From Palsa-504 sp963839095 (GTDB lineage: Bacteria > Actinomycetota > Actinomycetes > Streptosporangiales > Streptosporangiaceae): 64,000 nucleotides of DNA. Position 1 is the stretch's first letter. Each line of letters opens with the position of its first letter. Position numbers and translations under genes: made by a program. Location: assembly GCA_963839095.1 (NCBI GenBank), contig CAWIUF010000054.1, positions 248,001 to 312,000 on the forward strand, written 5' to 3'. The notes beneath the pieces were generated by a model that worked only from the letters and a program-made list of their open reading frames with translations, searched no databases and had not been told where the DNA came from. Below, piece by piece: positions 36,099 to 45,007 of the stretch.

Positions 36099-36695
36099 TC
36101 AGCGCCGGGGGCTCCACCGGGGCCCGGTGGCCAGCCAGTCCGCGTCCCAGGCGGCCAGTCGGCGGCGATCCAGGCCCCGGCGGGTCAGCCACAGCGCCGC
36201 GACCAGGGCGATGCCGAGCGTCCCGGTCGTGAATTCCCGGGCCAGCTGAGCCCGGGCGGCCAGCTGGGCGTGGCCGAGCGGGGGCGCCGCCAGCCGCCCG
36301 GCCCGGTCCACCCACACGGGCACCGTGGTGCCCGCGCTCGCGCCGGCCCGGACGAACAGCTCGCCGGTCCGTCGCTGCCCGTCCGGGGCCCGCCAGCGCG
36401 CGCCGACGCCGACGGGGACGGCTCCGGTACCCAGATAGAAGGCGGGTTCCGACGCCGCCTGGGTCAGCGTGGCCGGGACCTGGCGCAGCGCGGCCCGCTG
36501 CGCCTGCGCTTCCCGCCCGGAGGCGGCGTAGGCCCAGCTTCCGGTGGCATGCGCGGCGAACGGGACGGCGGCGAGGAAGGCAGCGATCAGCCCGCCGAGC
36601 ACGGCGGTCTCGACCCGGTCGCACGCGCGCCGCAGCGGGTTCCGGTCCAGCCGCCAGCCGCGCACGAGCCGGGCCAGCCAGCAGGTCCCTTTCAT
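36099..36695 (-). CDS. Rv1733c-like two-span membrane protein
   Basis: 198 residues, ATG 36695. The N-terminal RLDRNPLRRACDRVETAVLGGLIAAFLAAVPFAAHATGSWAY is the conserved start of the Rv1733c family: a basic helix, then membrane span 1 (about 31-50). The middle is an extracellular beta-rich part (TGAVPVGVGARWRAPDGQRRTGELFV, VWVDRAGRLAAPPLGH), and span 2 (TGTLGIALVAALWLT) leads to a basic tail (RRGLDRRRLAAWDADW). In Mycobacterium tuberculosis this family belongs to the dormancy (DosR) regulon; its function is unknown. It diverges from the arcDABC operon. Confidence 0.85.
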   Translation of the reverse strand: MKGTCWLARLVRGWRLDRNPLRRACDRVETAVLGGLIAAFLAAVPFAAHATGSWAYAASGREAQAQRAALRQVPATLTQAASEPAFYLGTGAVPVGVGARWRAPDGQRRTGELFVRAGASAGTTVPVWVDRAGRLAAPPLGHAQLAARAQLAREFTTGTLGIALVAALWLTRRGLDRRRLAAWDADWLATGPRWSPRR

Positions 36696-36946
36696 GGCGA
36701 GCCCTTTCGCATGATGGCCGTCGGATTGGTCCTGGTATCCACGATCTCGTTCCCGGGGGGCGGGTCGCGTCCGTGGAGACCCCGGGTGACCCCCGGGGAT
36801 CCGTGGTCCTCCGGTAAAGCCCCGGGTAGCGACCAGGGACTTCCCCGGAGGCGAAAGGACCGCCCCGGGCGCGACGGTGGAGACCAGTACCCATCCCCTT
36901 GCGCACTGCGGGACGACCCGGCCGGCCGCCCCCGGAGGAGGAACCC
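36696..36946. promoter_or_regulatory. Divergent promoter region between Rv1733c-like gene and arcDABC
   Basis: 250 bases. AGGGACTTCCCC at about 36835-36846 (GGGA-CT-TCCC symmetric core) and GTGGTCCTCCGG near 36803 loosely resemble half-sites of DosR/DevR-like boxes (GGGAC-TT-GGCCC), but neither is a full match. GGAGGAGG at 36934 is the ribosome site of the permease gene. No known riboswitch is seen. Confidence 0.35.
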
Positions 36947-38398
36947 ATGTCCAGCGCTGTCAGCGCCCACCCGCCGGGTGGGCTGGATGCCGAACCGGAA
37001 CTGACGTCGGCGAAGGATCAGAGCCAGGCCCGCGCGCTCGGCCTGACATCGGCGACCGGGCTGGTCACCGGCACCGTCATCGGGGCCGGGGTGTTCACGA
37101 TGCCGGCCGTGCTCGCGGGCGCGGGCACCGTCTCGCTCGTCGTGCTCGCGGTGATCGCCCTGGGCGCGATGGTGCTGGCTGTCTTGTTCGGCCAGCTGAC
37201 CAGGCGGATCCCCGACTCCGACGGCGGGCTCTACGCCTATGCCCGGCACGAGTTCGGCGACTTCGCCGGGTACCTGACCGGCTGGTGCTACTGGATCCAG
37301 GCGTGGGCGGGCAACGCGGCTATCGTTTCCTCCTGGGTGTTCTACGTGGACGCGTTGTTCGGCATCAAGCCGTCGGGCCTGGAGAACTGGGGGATCGCCC
37401 TGATCGGGCTGTGGATCCCGGCGGCGATCAACCTGGCCGGGATCAGGCAGACGGCCTGGCTGCAGAACCTCACGGTGGTGCTGAAGTACCTGCCGCTGCT
37501 GTTCGTCGGCGTGGTGGGCTGGTTCTTCGTCACCAAGGCCAACTTCGGCGCGTTCAACGCCTCGGGCGGCAGCCTGTACTCGGCGATCGGGATCGCCGCC
37601 GGGGTGGCGCTGTTCTCGTTCATCGGCGTGGAGACGGCGGCCATCATCGCCAAGCGGGTGAAGGACCCGCGCCGGAACGTCGGCCGCGCCTCGCTGCTGG
37701 GGACCGGCGCCGCCGCCCTCGTCTACCTGGCGGTCTCGGCCGCGGTCATGGGCCTGGTCTCGCACCGCGGGCTGGTGAACAACGGGGCGCCGTTCGTCAG
37801 CGCCTTTCAGGCGATCTTCCCGCACGGGGCCTGGGCCGGGAAGCTGGTCGCCGCGCTGGCGGCGGTCTCCGGGTTCGGGGCGCTCATCGGCTGGACCCTG
37901 GTCACGGCCGAGGTGTCACGGGCGCCGGCCAATGACGGACTGTTCCCGCGGCCGTTCGCCTGGACCAACCGCAACGGCACGGCCTGGTTCGGCGTCGTGG
38001 CCGCGGCGGCGCTGCCGTCGCTGCTGATGCTGTGGCGCTACACCACCAGCTCGGGGCTGACGGTGTTCACCTACCTGGTCGACCTGACCGTGGTCACCGT
38101 GGCCATCCCGTACCTGTTCTCGGCCTGCGCCCAGCTCACCTTCCTGGTGTCCCGGCGGCGGCCGATACTCCCCTGGCGGCTGGCCCGGGACCTGTCGGTC
38201 GCCGTCGCGGCGGCGCTGTTCTCGCTGTGGGTCACCTTCGCCGCCGGGTACTCGGCGGTCTATCAGGCCATGGTGGTCGTGCTGGCCGGGATCATCCTCT
38301 ACGCCTTCGTGCGGGCGCACCGCGAAAGCACCGGTCAGATACCAGCGCCCGTGGATCTGGAAACCGCGGCGGCCAGCAACCCGGAGGGACAGTCATGA
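36947..38398 (+). CDS. arcD: APC-family amino-acid antiporter, probable arginine/ornithine exchanger
   Basis: 483 residues, ATG 36947 after GGAGGAGG. Twelve hydrophobic segments. The APC signature TGTVIGAGVFTMPAVLAGAG (residues about 40-59) forms the first broken helix, then DGGLYAYARHEFGDFAGYLTGWCYWI. It resembles the arginine:ornithine antiporter ArcD2-like branch (APC, not the small ArcD branch). The gene stop overlaps arcA (ATGA), and the operon order transporter-deiminase-OTC-kinase supports arginine import in exchange for ornithine. Strict specificity is inferred from context. Confidence 0.88.
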   Translation: MSSAVSAHPPGGLDAEPELTSAKDQSQARALGLTSATGLVTGTVIGAGVFTMPAVLAGAGTVSLVVLAVIALGAMVLAVLFGQLTRRIPDSDGGLYAYARHEFGDFAGYLTGWCYWIQAWAGNAAIVSSWVFYVDALFGIKPSGLENWGIALIGLWIPAAINLAGIRQTAWLQNLTVVLKYLPLLFVGVVGWFFVTKANFGAFNASGGSLYSAIGIAAGVALFSFIGVETAAIIAKRVKDPRRNVGRASLLGTGAAALVYLAVSAAVMGLVSHRGLVNNGAPFVSAFQAIFPHGAWAGKLVAALAAVSGFGALIGWTLVTAEVSRAPANDGLFPRPFAWTNRNGTAWFGVVAAAALPSLLMLWRYTTSSGLTVFTYLVDLTVVTVAIPYLFSACAQLTFLVSRRRPILPWRLARDLSVAVAAALFSLWVTFAAGYSAVYQAMVVVLAGIILYAFVRAHRESTGQIPAPVDLETAAASNPEGQS

Positions 38399-39612
38399 CG
38401 TTCAGCGTGCAGTCAGAGGTCGGCCAGCTCCGGCAGGCCATCGTCCACCGGCCGGGCCTGGAGCTGTCCCGGCTCACCCCGCAGAACATCGGCGAGCTGC
38501 TGTTCGACGACGTGCTGTGGGCGAGCAAGGCCAAGGAAGAACACGACGTGTTCGCCGAGACGCTCCGCGACCGGGGTGTCCAGGTGCACTACTTCGGGCA
38601 GCTGCTGGCCGAGACGCTGGAGCTGCCCGCGGGCCGGGCGTTCGTGCTGGACCGGCTGTGCACCCCCGAGATCCTCGGCCCGACGCTGGCCGGCCCGCTC
38701 CGCGAGCTGTTCGACGACCTGGACGGGCCGCGGCTGGCCGAGCACCTGACCGGCGGGGTGCTGCGGGCCGACCTGCGGCCGCTGCGGGCCAAGAGCCTGA
38801 AATGGGACATGCTGCGGGCCGATGACTTCCTGCTCCCGCCGCTGCCCAACCACCTGTTCACCCGGGACAATTCCTGCTGGGTGTACGGCGGGGTCTCGGT
38901 CAACCCGATGGCCAAGCCCGCCCGGCAGCGGGAGCACCTGCACATGCGGGCCCTCTACCGCTACCACCCCATGTTCGCGGGCGCCGATTTCGTCACCTAC
39001 TACGGCGGCGACGACGCCGATCACCTGCCCGCCAGCGTGGAAGGCGGCGATGTGCACGTCCTGGGCCACGGCACGGTCCTGATCGGGATGGGGGAGCGGA
39101 CCACGCCGATGGCGGCCGAGATCCTCGCCCGCGCCCTGTTCGCCAGCGGCCAGGCCCACACCGTGATCGCCGTCGAGCTGCCCAAGTCGCACGCGATGAT
39201 GCACCTCGACACGGTGATGACCATGATCGACCGCAGCACCTTCGTGCTGTATCCCTTCATCGACCGTCACTTCCGGTCCTGGACCATCACTCCCGACGGT
39301 CCCGAGCTGACGGTTACGCGCAACCACAGCCTGTGGGACGCCCTCGCGGCGGCGCTGGGCGTGGACGCGGTCACGGTGCTGATCACCGACGAGGACATCC
39401 GGGCGGCCGAGCGGGAGCAGTGGGACGACGGGAACAATTACCTGGCCGTCGCCCCCGGCGTGATCCTCGGCTACGACCGCAACGTCGCCACCAACACGAT
39501 GCTGCGCAAGCACGGCATCGAGGTGCTCGACGTGCCCGGCAGCGAGCTCGGCCGCGGTCGCGGCGGCCCCCGCTGCATGACCTGCCCGATCCAGCGCGAT
39601 CCGGCTGAGTGA
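38395..39612 (+). CDS. arcA: Arginine deiminase
   Basis: 405 residues, a full-length match to the family. It converts L-arginine to L-citrulline and ammonia. Key parts are seen: FTRDNS (155-160), EGGDVHVLG (216-224), the His270-Leu-Asp catalytic motif in MMHLDTVMTM, and the nucleophile Cys394 in GPRCMTCPI at the C terminus. All are unchanged, so the enzyme should be active. It starts inside the permease stop codon and is followed after about 30 bases by the ornithine carbamoyltransferase gene. Confidence 0.97.
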   Translation: MTFSVQSEVGQLRQAIVHRPGLELSRLTPQNIGELLFDDVLWASKAKEEHDVFAETLRDRGVQVHYFGQLLAETLELPAGRAFVLDRLCTPEILGPTLAGPLRELFDDLDGPRLAEHLTGGVLRADLRPLRAKSLKWDMLRADDFLLPPLPNHLFTRDNSCWVYGGVSVNPMAKPARQREHLHMRALYRYHPMFAGADFVTYYGGDDADHLPASVEGGDVHVLGHGTVLIGMGERTTPMAAEILARALFASGQAHTVIAVELPKSHAMMHLDTVMTMIDRSTFVLYPFIDRHFRSWTITPDGPELTVTRNHSLWDALAAALGVDAVTVLITDEDIRAAEREQWDDGNNYLAVAPGVILGYDRNVATNTMLRKHGIEVLDVPGSELGRGRGGPRCMTCPIQRDPAE

Positions 39613-39642
39613 GACTAATCGAAGCCGAGTAAGGAGTTGTGC

Positions 39643-40644
39643 ATGGACTTGCACGGGCGCAGCCTGCTGAAGGAAACCGACCTCAACGCCGACGAGTTTC
39701 TCTTCCTCGTCGGCCAGGCCCGGCAGTTGCGGGCGGACAAGCGCCGGGGCGTGACCGGGCGGCGGCTGGCGGGCCGCAACATCGCCCTGATCTTCGAGAA
39801 GACCTCCACCCGGACCCGGTCCGCGTTCGAGGTCGCCGCCCACGACGAGGGCGGCCACGTCACCTACCTCGGCCCGGGGGAATCCCAGCTGGGCCACAAG
39901 GAGTCGGTCAAGGACACCGCCCGGGTGCTCGGCCGCATGTTCGACGGCATCGAGTACCGCGGCTTCACCCAGGCCGCCATGGACACCCTCGGCGAGTTCG
40001 CCGGGGTGCCGGTCTGGAACGGGCTCACCGACACCTGGCACCCGACCCAGATGCTGGCCGACATCTTGACCATGACCGACCACTGCGACAAGCCGCTGGC
40101 CGATGTGTCCTTCTGCTACCTGGGCGATGGCCGCAACAACACCGCGAACTCGCTGCTGGTCACCGCGGCCACGCTCGGCATGGACGCCCGCATCTGCGCC
40201 CCATCCGCGCTCCAGCCGGCCGCGGAGATCCGCGCCATCGCCGCGGGCCTGGCCGCCATCTCCGGTGCCCGGCTGCTGGTGACCGACGACGTCAGCGCGG
40301 GCGTGGCCGGGGCGGACTTCGTCTACACCGACGTGTGGCTGTCCCTCGGCGAACCGGAGGACCAGTGGGGTGCCCGGATCGACCAGCTCCTGCCCTACCA
40401 GGTCAACGCGGCGGTGCTGAAGGCCACCGGCAATCCGGCGGTCAAGTTCCTGCACTGCCTGCCCGCCTTGCATAACCGGGACACCGAGATCGGCCAGCAG
40501 ATCTACGCCACGCGCGGGCTGGACGCCCTGGAGGTCACCGACGAGGTCTTCGAGTCACCCGCATCCGTGGTGTTCGATCAGGCGGAGAACCGGATGCACA
40601 CGATCAAGGCCCTCATGATCGCCACGCTCGGCCCGGCGGGCTGA
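39643..40644 (+). CDS. arcB: Ornithine carbamoyltransferase, catabolic
   Basis: 333 residues from ATG 39643, seven bases after AAGGAG; two upstream in-frame codons (39637) are less well placed. It contains the carbamoyl-phosphate site STRTR (55-59), GHKESVKDTARVLGRM, WHPTQMLADILTM, and the ornithine motif KFLHCLPALHNRDTEIG. In the deiminase pathway it splits citrulline with phosphate into ornithine and carbamoyl phosphate. It is placed between arcA and arcC in the same operon, which points to the catabolic rather than the biosynthetic role. Confidence 0.96.
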   Translation: MDLHGRSLLKETDLNADEFLFLVGQARQLRADKRRGVTGRRLAGRNIALIFEKTSTRTRSAFEVAAHDEGGHVTYLGPGESQLGHKESVKDTARVLGRMFDGIEYRGFTQAAMDTLGEFAGVPVWNGLTDTWHPTQMLADILTMTDHCDKPLADVSFCYLGDGRNNTANSLLVTAATLGMDARICAPSALQPAAEIRAIAAGLAAISGARLLVTDDVSAGVAGADFVYTDVWLSLGEPEDQWGARIDQLLPYQVNAAVLKATGNPAVKFLHCLPALHNRDTEIGQQIYATRGLDALEVTDEVFESPASVVFDQAENRMHTIKALMIATLGPAG

Positions 40645-40647
40645 GCG

Positions 40648-41745
40648 ATGCGCGTCGTCGTCGCCCTCGGCGGAAACGCCCTGCTCGAGCGGGACGAGCG
40701 GCCGGACGCCGCGATCCAGCGGCGGCATGTCCGGCAGGCCGCCGCCGCCCTCGCCCCGCTGGCCGCCGATCACCAGCTCGTCCTCTGCCACGGCAACGGG
40801 CCGCAGGTGGGGGTGCTGGCGCTGGAGAGCCAGGCGGATACCCAGCTGAGCCAGCCGTATCCGCTCGACGTGCTCGTCGCCCAGACCCAGGGCATGATCG
40901 GGTACTGGCTGGTCCAGGAGTTCGGCAACGCGGGCGTCGCCCAGCGGGTGGCGTGCGTCATCAGCCAGACGGTCGTCGACCCGTCCGATCCCGCGTTCGG
41001 TCACCCCGCCAAGTTCATCGGCACCAGCTACGATCACGACGAAGCGCAGGCGGTGGCCGCCCGCCGGGGCTGGACCGTCGCGGCCGACGGGCCCCGCTGG
41101 CGGCGCGTGGTGGCCTCGCCCCGGCCCCAGGGGCTGGCGGAGATCGAGACCGTGCGCTCCCTGGTCGACGCCGGCGTCCTCGTGGTCTGCGGCGGGGGCG
41201 GCGGCGTCCCGGTGATCCGGTCGGGCACCGGCGAGCTGACCGGCGTGGAAGCCGTGGTCGACAAGGACCTGACCGCGGCCGAGCTGGCGATCGCGCTCAA
41301 GGCCGACCGCCTGCTCGTGCTCACCGACGTGCCCGCGATCATCCGCGGCTACGGCACCCCGGAGGCGCGGCCGATCCAGGCCATCGACACCGCCGCGCTG
41401 TCGGCCATGACGTTCCCGGCCGGATCGATGGGACCCAAGGTCGAGGCGTGCATCCGCTTCGTCACGGCGACTGGCCAGCCAGCCGCGATCGGCGCGCTGG
41501 GCGATGCCGCCGGCATCCTGGCCTGCCGAGCCGGCACCACCATCAGCGCCGCGCGGTCCCCGTGCCCGAGCGGCCCGGTGCCGCGCGGCTCGCCCGGGCG
41601 TGATCCGGAGGGGCATCGTCGTGTCGCGGGCACGGTGCGCCGGCCCGGTCAGGCCTCGCTGGCCGGGCAGGCTGGTCAGCCTCACCGCCTGACTGCGCAC
41701 GGGGCCGGATTCAGGGCGAGGCCGGTGCCATCCCGGGGCCGATGA
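40648..41745 (+). CDS. arcC: Carbamate kinase
   Basis: The family-like part covers residues 1-305: VVVALGGNALLERDERPD, LVLCHGNGPQVGVLALES, VVCGGGGGVPVI, VVDKDLTAAELAIALKADRLLVLTDVPA and FPAGSMGPKVEACIRFV. It forms ATP from carbamoyl phosphate and ADP, the energy-yielding step of the pathway. Family members end soon after AGILACRAGTTI; here the frame continues about 60 residues of proline/arginine-rich sequence to 41745, overlapping the VOC remnant. A small indel near 41550 probably removed the normal stop (another frame stops at 41603). Start ATG 40648 is three bases after the arcB stop. Confidence 0.93.
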   Translation: MRVVVALGGNALLERDERPDAAIQRRHVRQAAAALAPLAADHQLVLCHGNGPQVGVLALESQADTQLSQPYPLDVLVAQTQGMIGYWLVQEFGNAGVAQRVACVISQTVVDPSDPAFGHPAKFIGTSYDHDEAQAVAARRGWTVAADGPRWRRVVASPRPQGLAEIETVRSLVDAGVLVVCGGGGGVPVIRSGTGELTGVEAVVDKDLTAAELAIALKADRLLVLTDVPAIIRGYGTPEARPIQAIDTAALSAMTFPAGSMGPKVEACIRFVTATGQPAAIGALGDAAGILACRAGTTISAARSPCPSGPVPRGSPGRDPEGHRRVAGTVRRPGQASLAGQAGQPHRLTAHGAGFRARPVPSRGR

Positions 41746-42079
41746 TCCGGACACCGTGCCGTCCGGGCAGCGGAAATGCTGCCAGGTCACGCCATTGAGA
41801 TGCGGACCGTGCCGATGAACCCGACTCCCGCGGCCAGATCGCCGCGCGGGTGGCGTCGAAGTCGCCGACGCCGAAGCCGACGGCCGGCCCGGTGGTGAAG
41901 AAGGAATGGAAATCATCGCCGGACCGTAGAACTCCAGCATCGTGCCATCACCGAGACGGAATCTCGCCGCATCCGCGCTCTGCCTGGCGACCGGCACGCC
42001 GATGACATCCCGGAACAGCCAGGCCATCTCGGCCGCCCGTCGCTGCGCAGGCCCACGAAGGCCACCTTCTCTACCGTCA
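41711..42079 (-). pseudogene. VOC (glyoxalase-like) protein, broken by about five frameshifts
   Basis: GTG 42079 follows AAGGAG. Joining frames gives a normal small VOC protein: TVEKVAFVGLRSD / RAAEMAWLFRDVIGVPVARQSADAARFRLGDGTMLEFYGPA / DDFHSFFTTGPAVGFGVGDFDATRAA / LAAGVGFIGTVR / HLNGVTWQHFRCPDGTV / RIIGPG. Breaks fall about every 60-70 bases, and the total still returns to the starting frame. A density this high is beyond the rest of the window, so real decay is more likely here. The gene lies directly after the arc operon, opposite in direction. Confidence 0.7.
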
Positions 42080-42140
42080 CCGGTTACTCCTTCGGCCTGT
42101 AGATGTCCCCGCCAGGCGGCGAGGGACGCGTACCTGACCA

Positions 42141-42495
42141 TCATTCCGGGTGCGCAGGACGACCCGGCCGAGGTTGCTCCGGGTCGCCACCAGGTCGATG
42201 GCCTTGGCTATCTGCTCGAGCGGGAGATCGGTGTACTTCGGATGCAGCCGGCGGCGAGCAGGTCCATGGCTGGCGCGGCGCTGGGTGACCAGGCCGGGCC
42301 GGGTCCGGCTGATCAGGCCAATGGAGAACCCGATGACCGACTTCAGCTCGCCGAGCAGGCTTCCGGCGTCCACGGTGCCGCCGCCGCTGAAGACGACCAG
42401 CCTGCCGAACGGGTTGAGGGCCCCGACGCCGCGCTGGACGAGTTCGCCTCCGACGCCGTCGAGGACCAGGACAGGCCGACCTGGAGAGGGGTAGG
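42141..42495 (-). pseudogene. Quinone oxidoreductase-type dehydrogenase, C-terminal fragment
   Basis: Reading left: GRPVLVLDGVGGELVQRGVGALNPFGRLVVFSGGGTVDAGSLLGELKSVIGFSIGLISRTRPGLV, two compensating shifts around AMDLLAAGCI, then PKYTDLPLEQIAKAIDLVATRSNLGRVVLRT. This is the NADPH-binding and C-terminal third of a zinc-independent quinone reductase. The N-terminal two thirds are absent; upstream lies a toxin-like small gene instead. It is clearly a remnant. Confidence 0.6.
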
Positions 42496-42517
42496 GCCGC
42501 GGACCGCAGCCCTGTAT

Positions 42518-42698
42518 TCATGTGTCGGCCTTGACGTACTGCACGATGATGACGACCTGCCCGTCCGGACTCTCCGTGACCGTGTACCAGATGGTCAAGC
42601 CGTCCGACGGAAGCTGGAGACGGTAGGCACGGGCTGCGGCTCACTCCTGCGAGTTCGTCCCAGATGCTCTCCGGGCCGCGCAGCACCGGGTCACTCAC
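42518..42698 (-). pseudogene. Small toxin-like (RelE/ParE-type?) protein, one frameshift
   Basis: GTG 42698 starts 5 bases after the stop of the small upstream gene. It reads SDPVLRGPESIWDELAG, shifts by one base near 42640, then AAARAYRLQLPSDGLTIWYTVTESPDGQVVIIVQYVKADT and TGA at 42518; about 60 residues. The strand pattern YRLQ...LTIWYTV...VVIIVQYVKAD resembles the C-terminal core of RelE/ParE ribonuclease-type toxins. Length is short for the family. The call rests on pattern and on the paired small gene, so it is tentative. Confidence 0.4.
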
Positions 42699-42702
42699 TA
42701 AT

Positions 42703-42879
42703 TCACCACGCCGCTGCCAGTTCCTCGCGAGTGAAGGTACGGCCTTTCCCGGAGTCTGAACGTATGCGCTTCAGAGCTTCACGATCCCCGGCCTCACGGC
42801 GCAGCGGCCGGTTCTCAGCCCGGAGCGCGTCAAGTTCTGCTCGCGGGACCGACACCATGTCTTCGGCGTGCGCGGTCAT
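42703..42879 (-). CDS. Small antitoxin-like protein paired with the toxin-like gene
   Basis: 58 residues, ATG 42879 five bases after GAGGAG. It starts MTAHAEDMVSVPRAELDALRAEN, continues as a charged helix (LRREAGDREALKRIRSD) that could form a coiled coil, and ends GRTFTREELAAAW. Size, charge, order (first gene) and the 4-base gap to the next gene fit a type II antitoxin. I do not recognise the family, and the function is inferred from context. Confidence 0.5.
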   Translation of the reverse strand: MTAHAEDMVSVPRAELDALRAENRPLRREAGDREALKRIRSDSGKGRTFTREELAAAW

Positions 42880-42993
42880 GTGAACTCCTCACCATCACGA
42901 GGGCTGTTCATCTCCGAGTCTACGCACCATGCGTCGCCTGCCCCGTCAGGAAACCTTCCGCACCCCGTTGCCGGCTCTAGCGATCCATCGAGG

Positions 42994-43884
42994 TCAGTAT
43001 GCGACGCCCGCGGCGTCGAGCAGGGCTCGCAGCGACTCCGAAGACAGGGCGGCGATCTCGGCGGCGCTGCGCGTGGCGTTGTGCGGCGAGAACACCTCCG
43101 GACTCACCTGACGCAAGGCATCCATGCTGGCCAGGGTGCGCACGATCTCGATCAGCGGGAACTCGCCGGTGCCGGGCCAGCCGCGGTCGAAGCAGTTCTC
43201 CTCCAGGGTCACGCCGGCCGGCAGCCGCAGCGGCCCGTCGTTGAGCTGCACGCAGTGAATCCGGTCACCCGGGATATCCGTGAGCATGTCCAGGGTCGAT
43301 CCGCTGCGCACGTAGTGGAGGGTGTCGAAGACGATCCCGCCGTTCGGCCGTCCCGCGGCCGCGACGATCGACCACGCCTGGCCGAGCGTCTTGACTCCCC
43401 ACATGGGGAGGTTCTCGAGGTCGCACGTGACGCCGCATCGCGCCGCGAGATCGCAGGTAGCCGCGTAGTGCTCGACGACCTCGTCCGAGGTGTAGATGCC
43501 TTCGGCGAAGGTGGCGTTCAGACTGCAGTACGCGATGCCGAGCTGTTCGCACAGCTCGAAGAACTCGATCGCCCCGATGTCGAAGTTATCGACGTAGGAG
43601 GCGTCCATGTTGGTGGGGAGCCAGCGCGGGTTCCAGTTGCTGAGCGGATCGAGGCGCGTGATGGCCACGTCGTTCTCGGCGGCGATCTCGAGCATGTCCC
43701 CAGGGCGGAGTCCGCCCTTGATCGTGTCGCGGGTCTCGTGCGGATGCAGGGACAGCTGGCCGAACCCGGCCAGCCGGGCGGCGGCGATCTTGTCGCGGAA
43801 GCCGAGGTGGCGGACGTTGGCGAACGGCATGACCAGCGGGTCGCGGACCCGGCCGGAGGTCACCTCGTCGTGGGCCGGGTTCAT
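42994..43884 (-). CDS. Sugar phosphate isomerase/epimerase-like TIM-barrel protein
   Basis: 296 residues, ATG 43884. It belongs to the xylose-isomerase-like AP-endonuclease-2 superfamily: FRDKIAAARLAGFGQLSLHPHETRD, DNFDIGAIEFFELCEQLGIAYCSLNATF, CDLENLPMWGVKTLGQAWSIVAAAG, GIVFDTLHYVRSGS, HCVQLNDGP and SPEVFSPHNA. The metal ligands expected on barrel ends (His, Glu in DLENLP, Asp in FDTLH, His and Asp near HCVQLND, Glu in PEVF) are present. It probably interconverts a sugar or sugar acid. It overlaps by 4 bases the alcohol dehydrogenase gene at 43881, which reads the same way and lies upstream, so the two form an operon. Confidence 0.88.
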   Translation of the reverse strand: MNPAHDEVTSGRVRDPLVMPFANVRHLGFRDKIAAARLAGFGQLSLHPHETRDTIKGGLRPGDMLEIAAENDVAITRLDPLSNWNPRWLPTNMDASYVDNFDIGAIEFFELCEQLGIAYCSLNATFAEGIYTSDEVVEHYAATCDLAARCGVTCDLENLPMWGVKTLGQAWSIVAAAGRPNGGIVFDTLHYVRSGSTLDMLTDIPGDRIHCVQLNDGPLRLPAGVTLEENCFDRGWPGTGEFPLIEIVRTLASMDALRQVSPEVFSPHNATRSAAEIAALSSESLRALLDAAGVAY

Positions 43885-45007
43885 GCGCTGTCCCTTTCGT
43901 CGTCCGTCATCCGCAGGATCGGCTTGATGACCTGTCCGCTTTCCATGTCGGCGATGGCACGCTGGATATCGCCGAACCGGTAGCCGCTCACCAGCCGGTC
44001 GACCGGGAAGCGTCCCTGCCGGTACAGCTCGATCAGCCGCGGCACGAGCGTGCGCGCCTGGGAGTCGCCCTGGATGGTCCCGCGGACGGCCCGGCCGTTG
44101 AGCAGGGCGTTCATGTTGAGGCTGGTCCGGGTGCCGGCCGGGGCGCGCCGGCCATCACGACGGTTCCCGTCATCGCGAGCGAATCCAGCGCGCTGGCGAC
44201 GACGTCCGGGTGCCCCGTCGTGTCGAAGATGTAGTCGGCCCCGTCTCCGGTGAGCCGCTGGATGGCGTCCCGGGCCCCGCGGTCGGAAGCGTCGACCGTG
44301 TGCGTCGCCCCCAGCTCCGCTGCCGTCTCCAGCCGCCCGGGGTTCGCGTCGACCGCGATGATCTGCCGCACGCCCAGGTGAACCGCCATCATCAGGGCGG
44401 CCAGCCCGACGGTGCCGGTCCCCAGGATCGCCAGCCGTGAGCCGGGTCGCAGGTCCATGACGTTCAGGACCGCTCCGGCGCCGGTCGACACGCCGCAGCC
44501 GAAGGCGGGCGCGAGCGCGAGCGGCAGCTCGCGGTCCAGGATCACGGCCGAGCTGGCCGCGGCCAGCGTGTGGGAGGCGAAGGAAGACTGCTGGAAGACA
44601 TGACCGTTGACCCGCGTCCCGTCGTCCTCCCGCCGCCATCCGGACGAACCGTCGAGACGCGCCCCGCCGAAGGCCAGGGCGAAGCCGTGCTCGCAGTAGG
44701 CCAGCGACCCGCGCACGCACTGCGGGCACGACCCGCAGAAGGGGTAAGTCAGCAGGACGTGGTCACCGATGCTCACGCCGGTAACCGCGCTGCCGACGGC
44801 GGTGACCACCCCGGCGCCCTCGTGCCCGGGGATGACCGGGAACTCCGGGACCGGGTATCCGCCGTCGCGGATGTGGAGATCGGTGCGGCAGATGCCGGTG
44901 GCCGCGATGCGGACCGCGATCTCGCCGGGCGCGGGTTCGCCCAGATCGAACTGCTCGATCGTCGGCACTGCTCCAGGGCTGGCGACGACGGCCGCTAGGC
45001 ACTTCAA
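43881..45007 (-). pseudogene. Zinc-dependent alcohol dehydrogenase (benzyl/aryl type), one frameshift
   Basis: TTG 45007 begins LKCLAAVVASPGAVPTIEQFDLGEPAPGEIAVRIAATGICRTDLHIRDG; CRTD carries the catalytic-zinc cysteine and PGHEGAGVV the histidine. The structural-zinc cysteines are FCGSCPQCVRGSLAYCEHG, and the nucleotide motif is LAILGTGTVGLAALMMAVHLG. One C is missing from a C run near 44143; the frame resumes APPAGTRTSLNMNALLNGRAVRGTIQGD and ends at 43881. Otherwise it is a complete medium-chain dehydrogenase of about 375 residues using NAD. It is coupled to the TIM-barrel isomerase gene. A truncated second copy of its 5' end lies at 45637-45878. Confidence 0.88.

Noticed and set aside
36803..36846. 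A true DosR box
   Set aside because: Only half-site-like GGGAC and GGTCC stretches are present; no full palindrome with the right spacing. Kept only as a weak hint.
38413..40473. A 686-codon open frame on the minus strand opposite arcA and arcB
   Set aside because: Histidine/glutamine/valine-rich shadow of the two intact arc genes; no family features.
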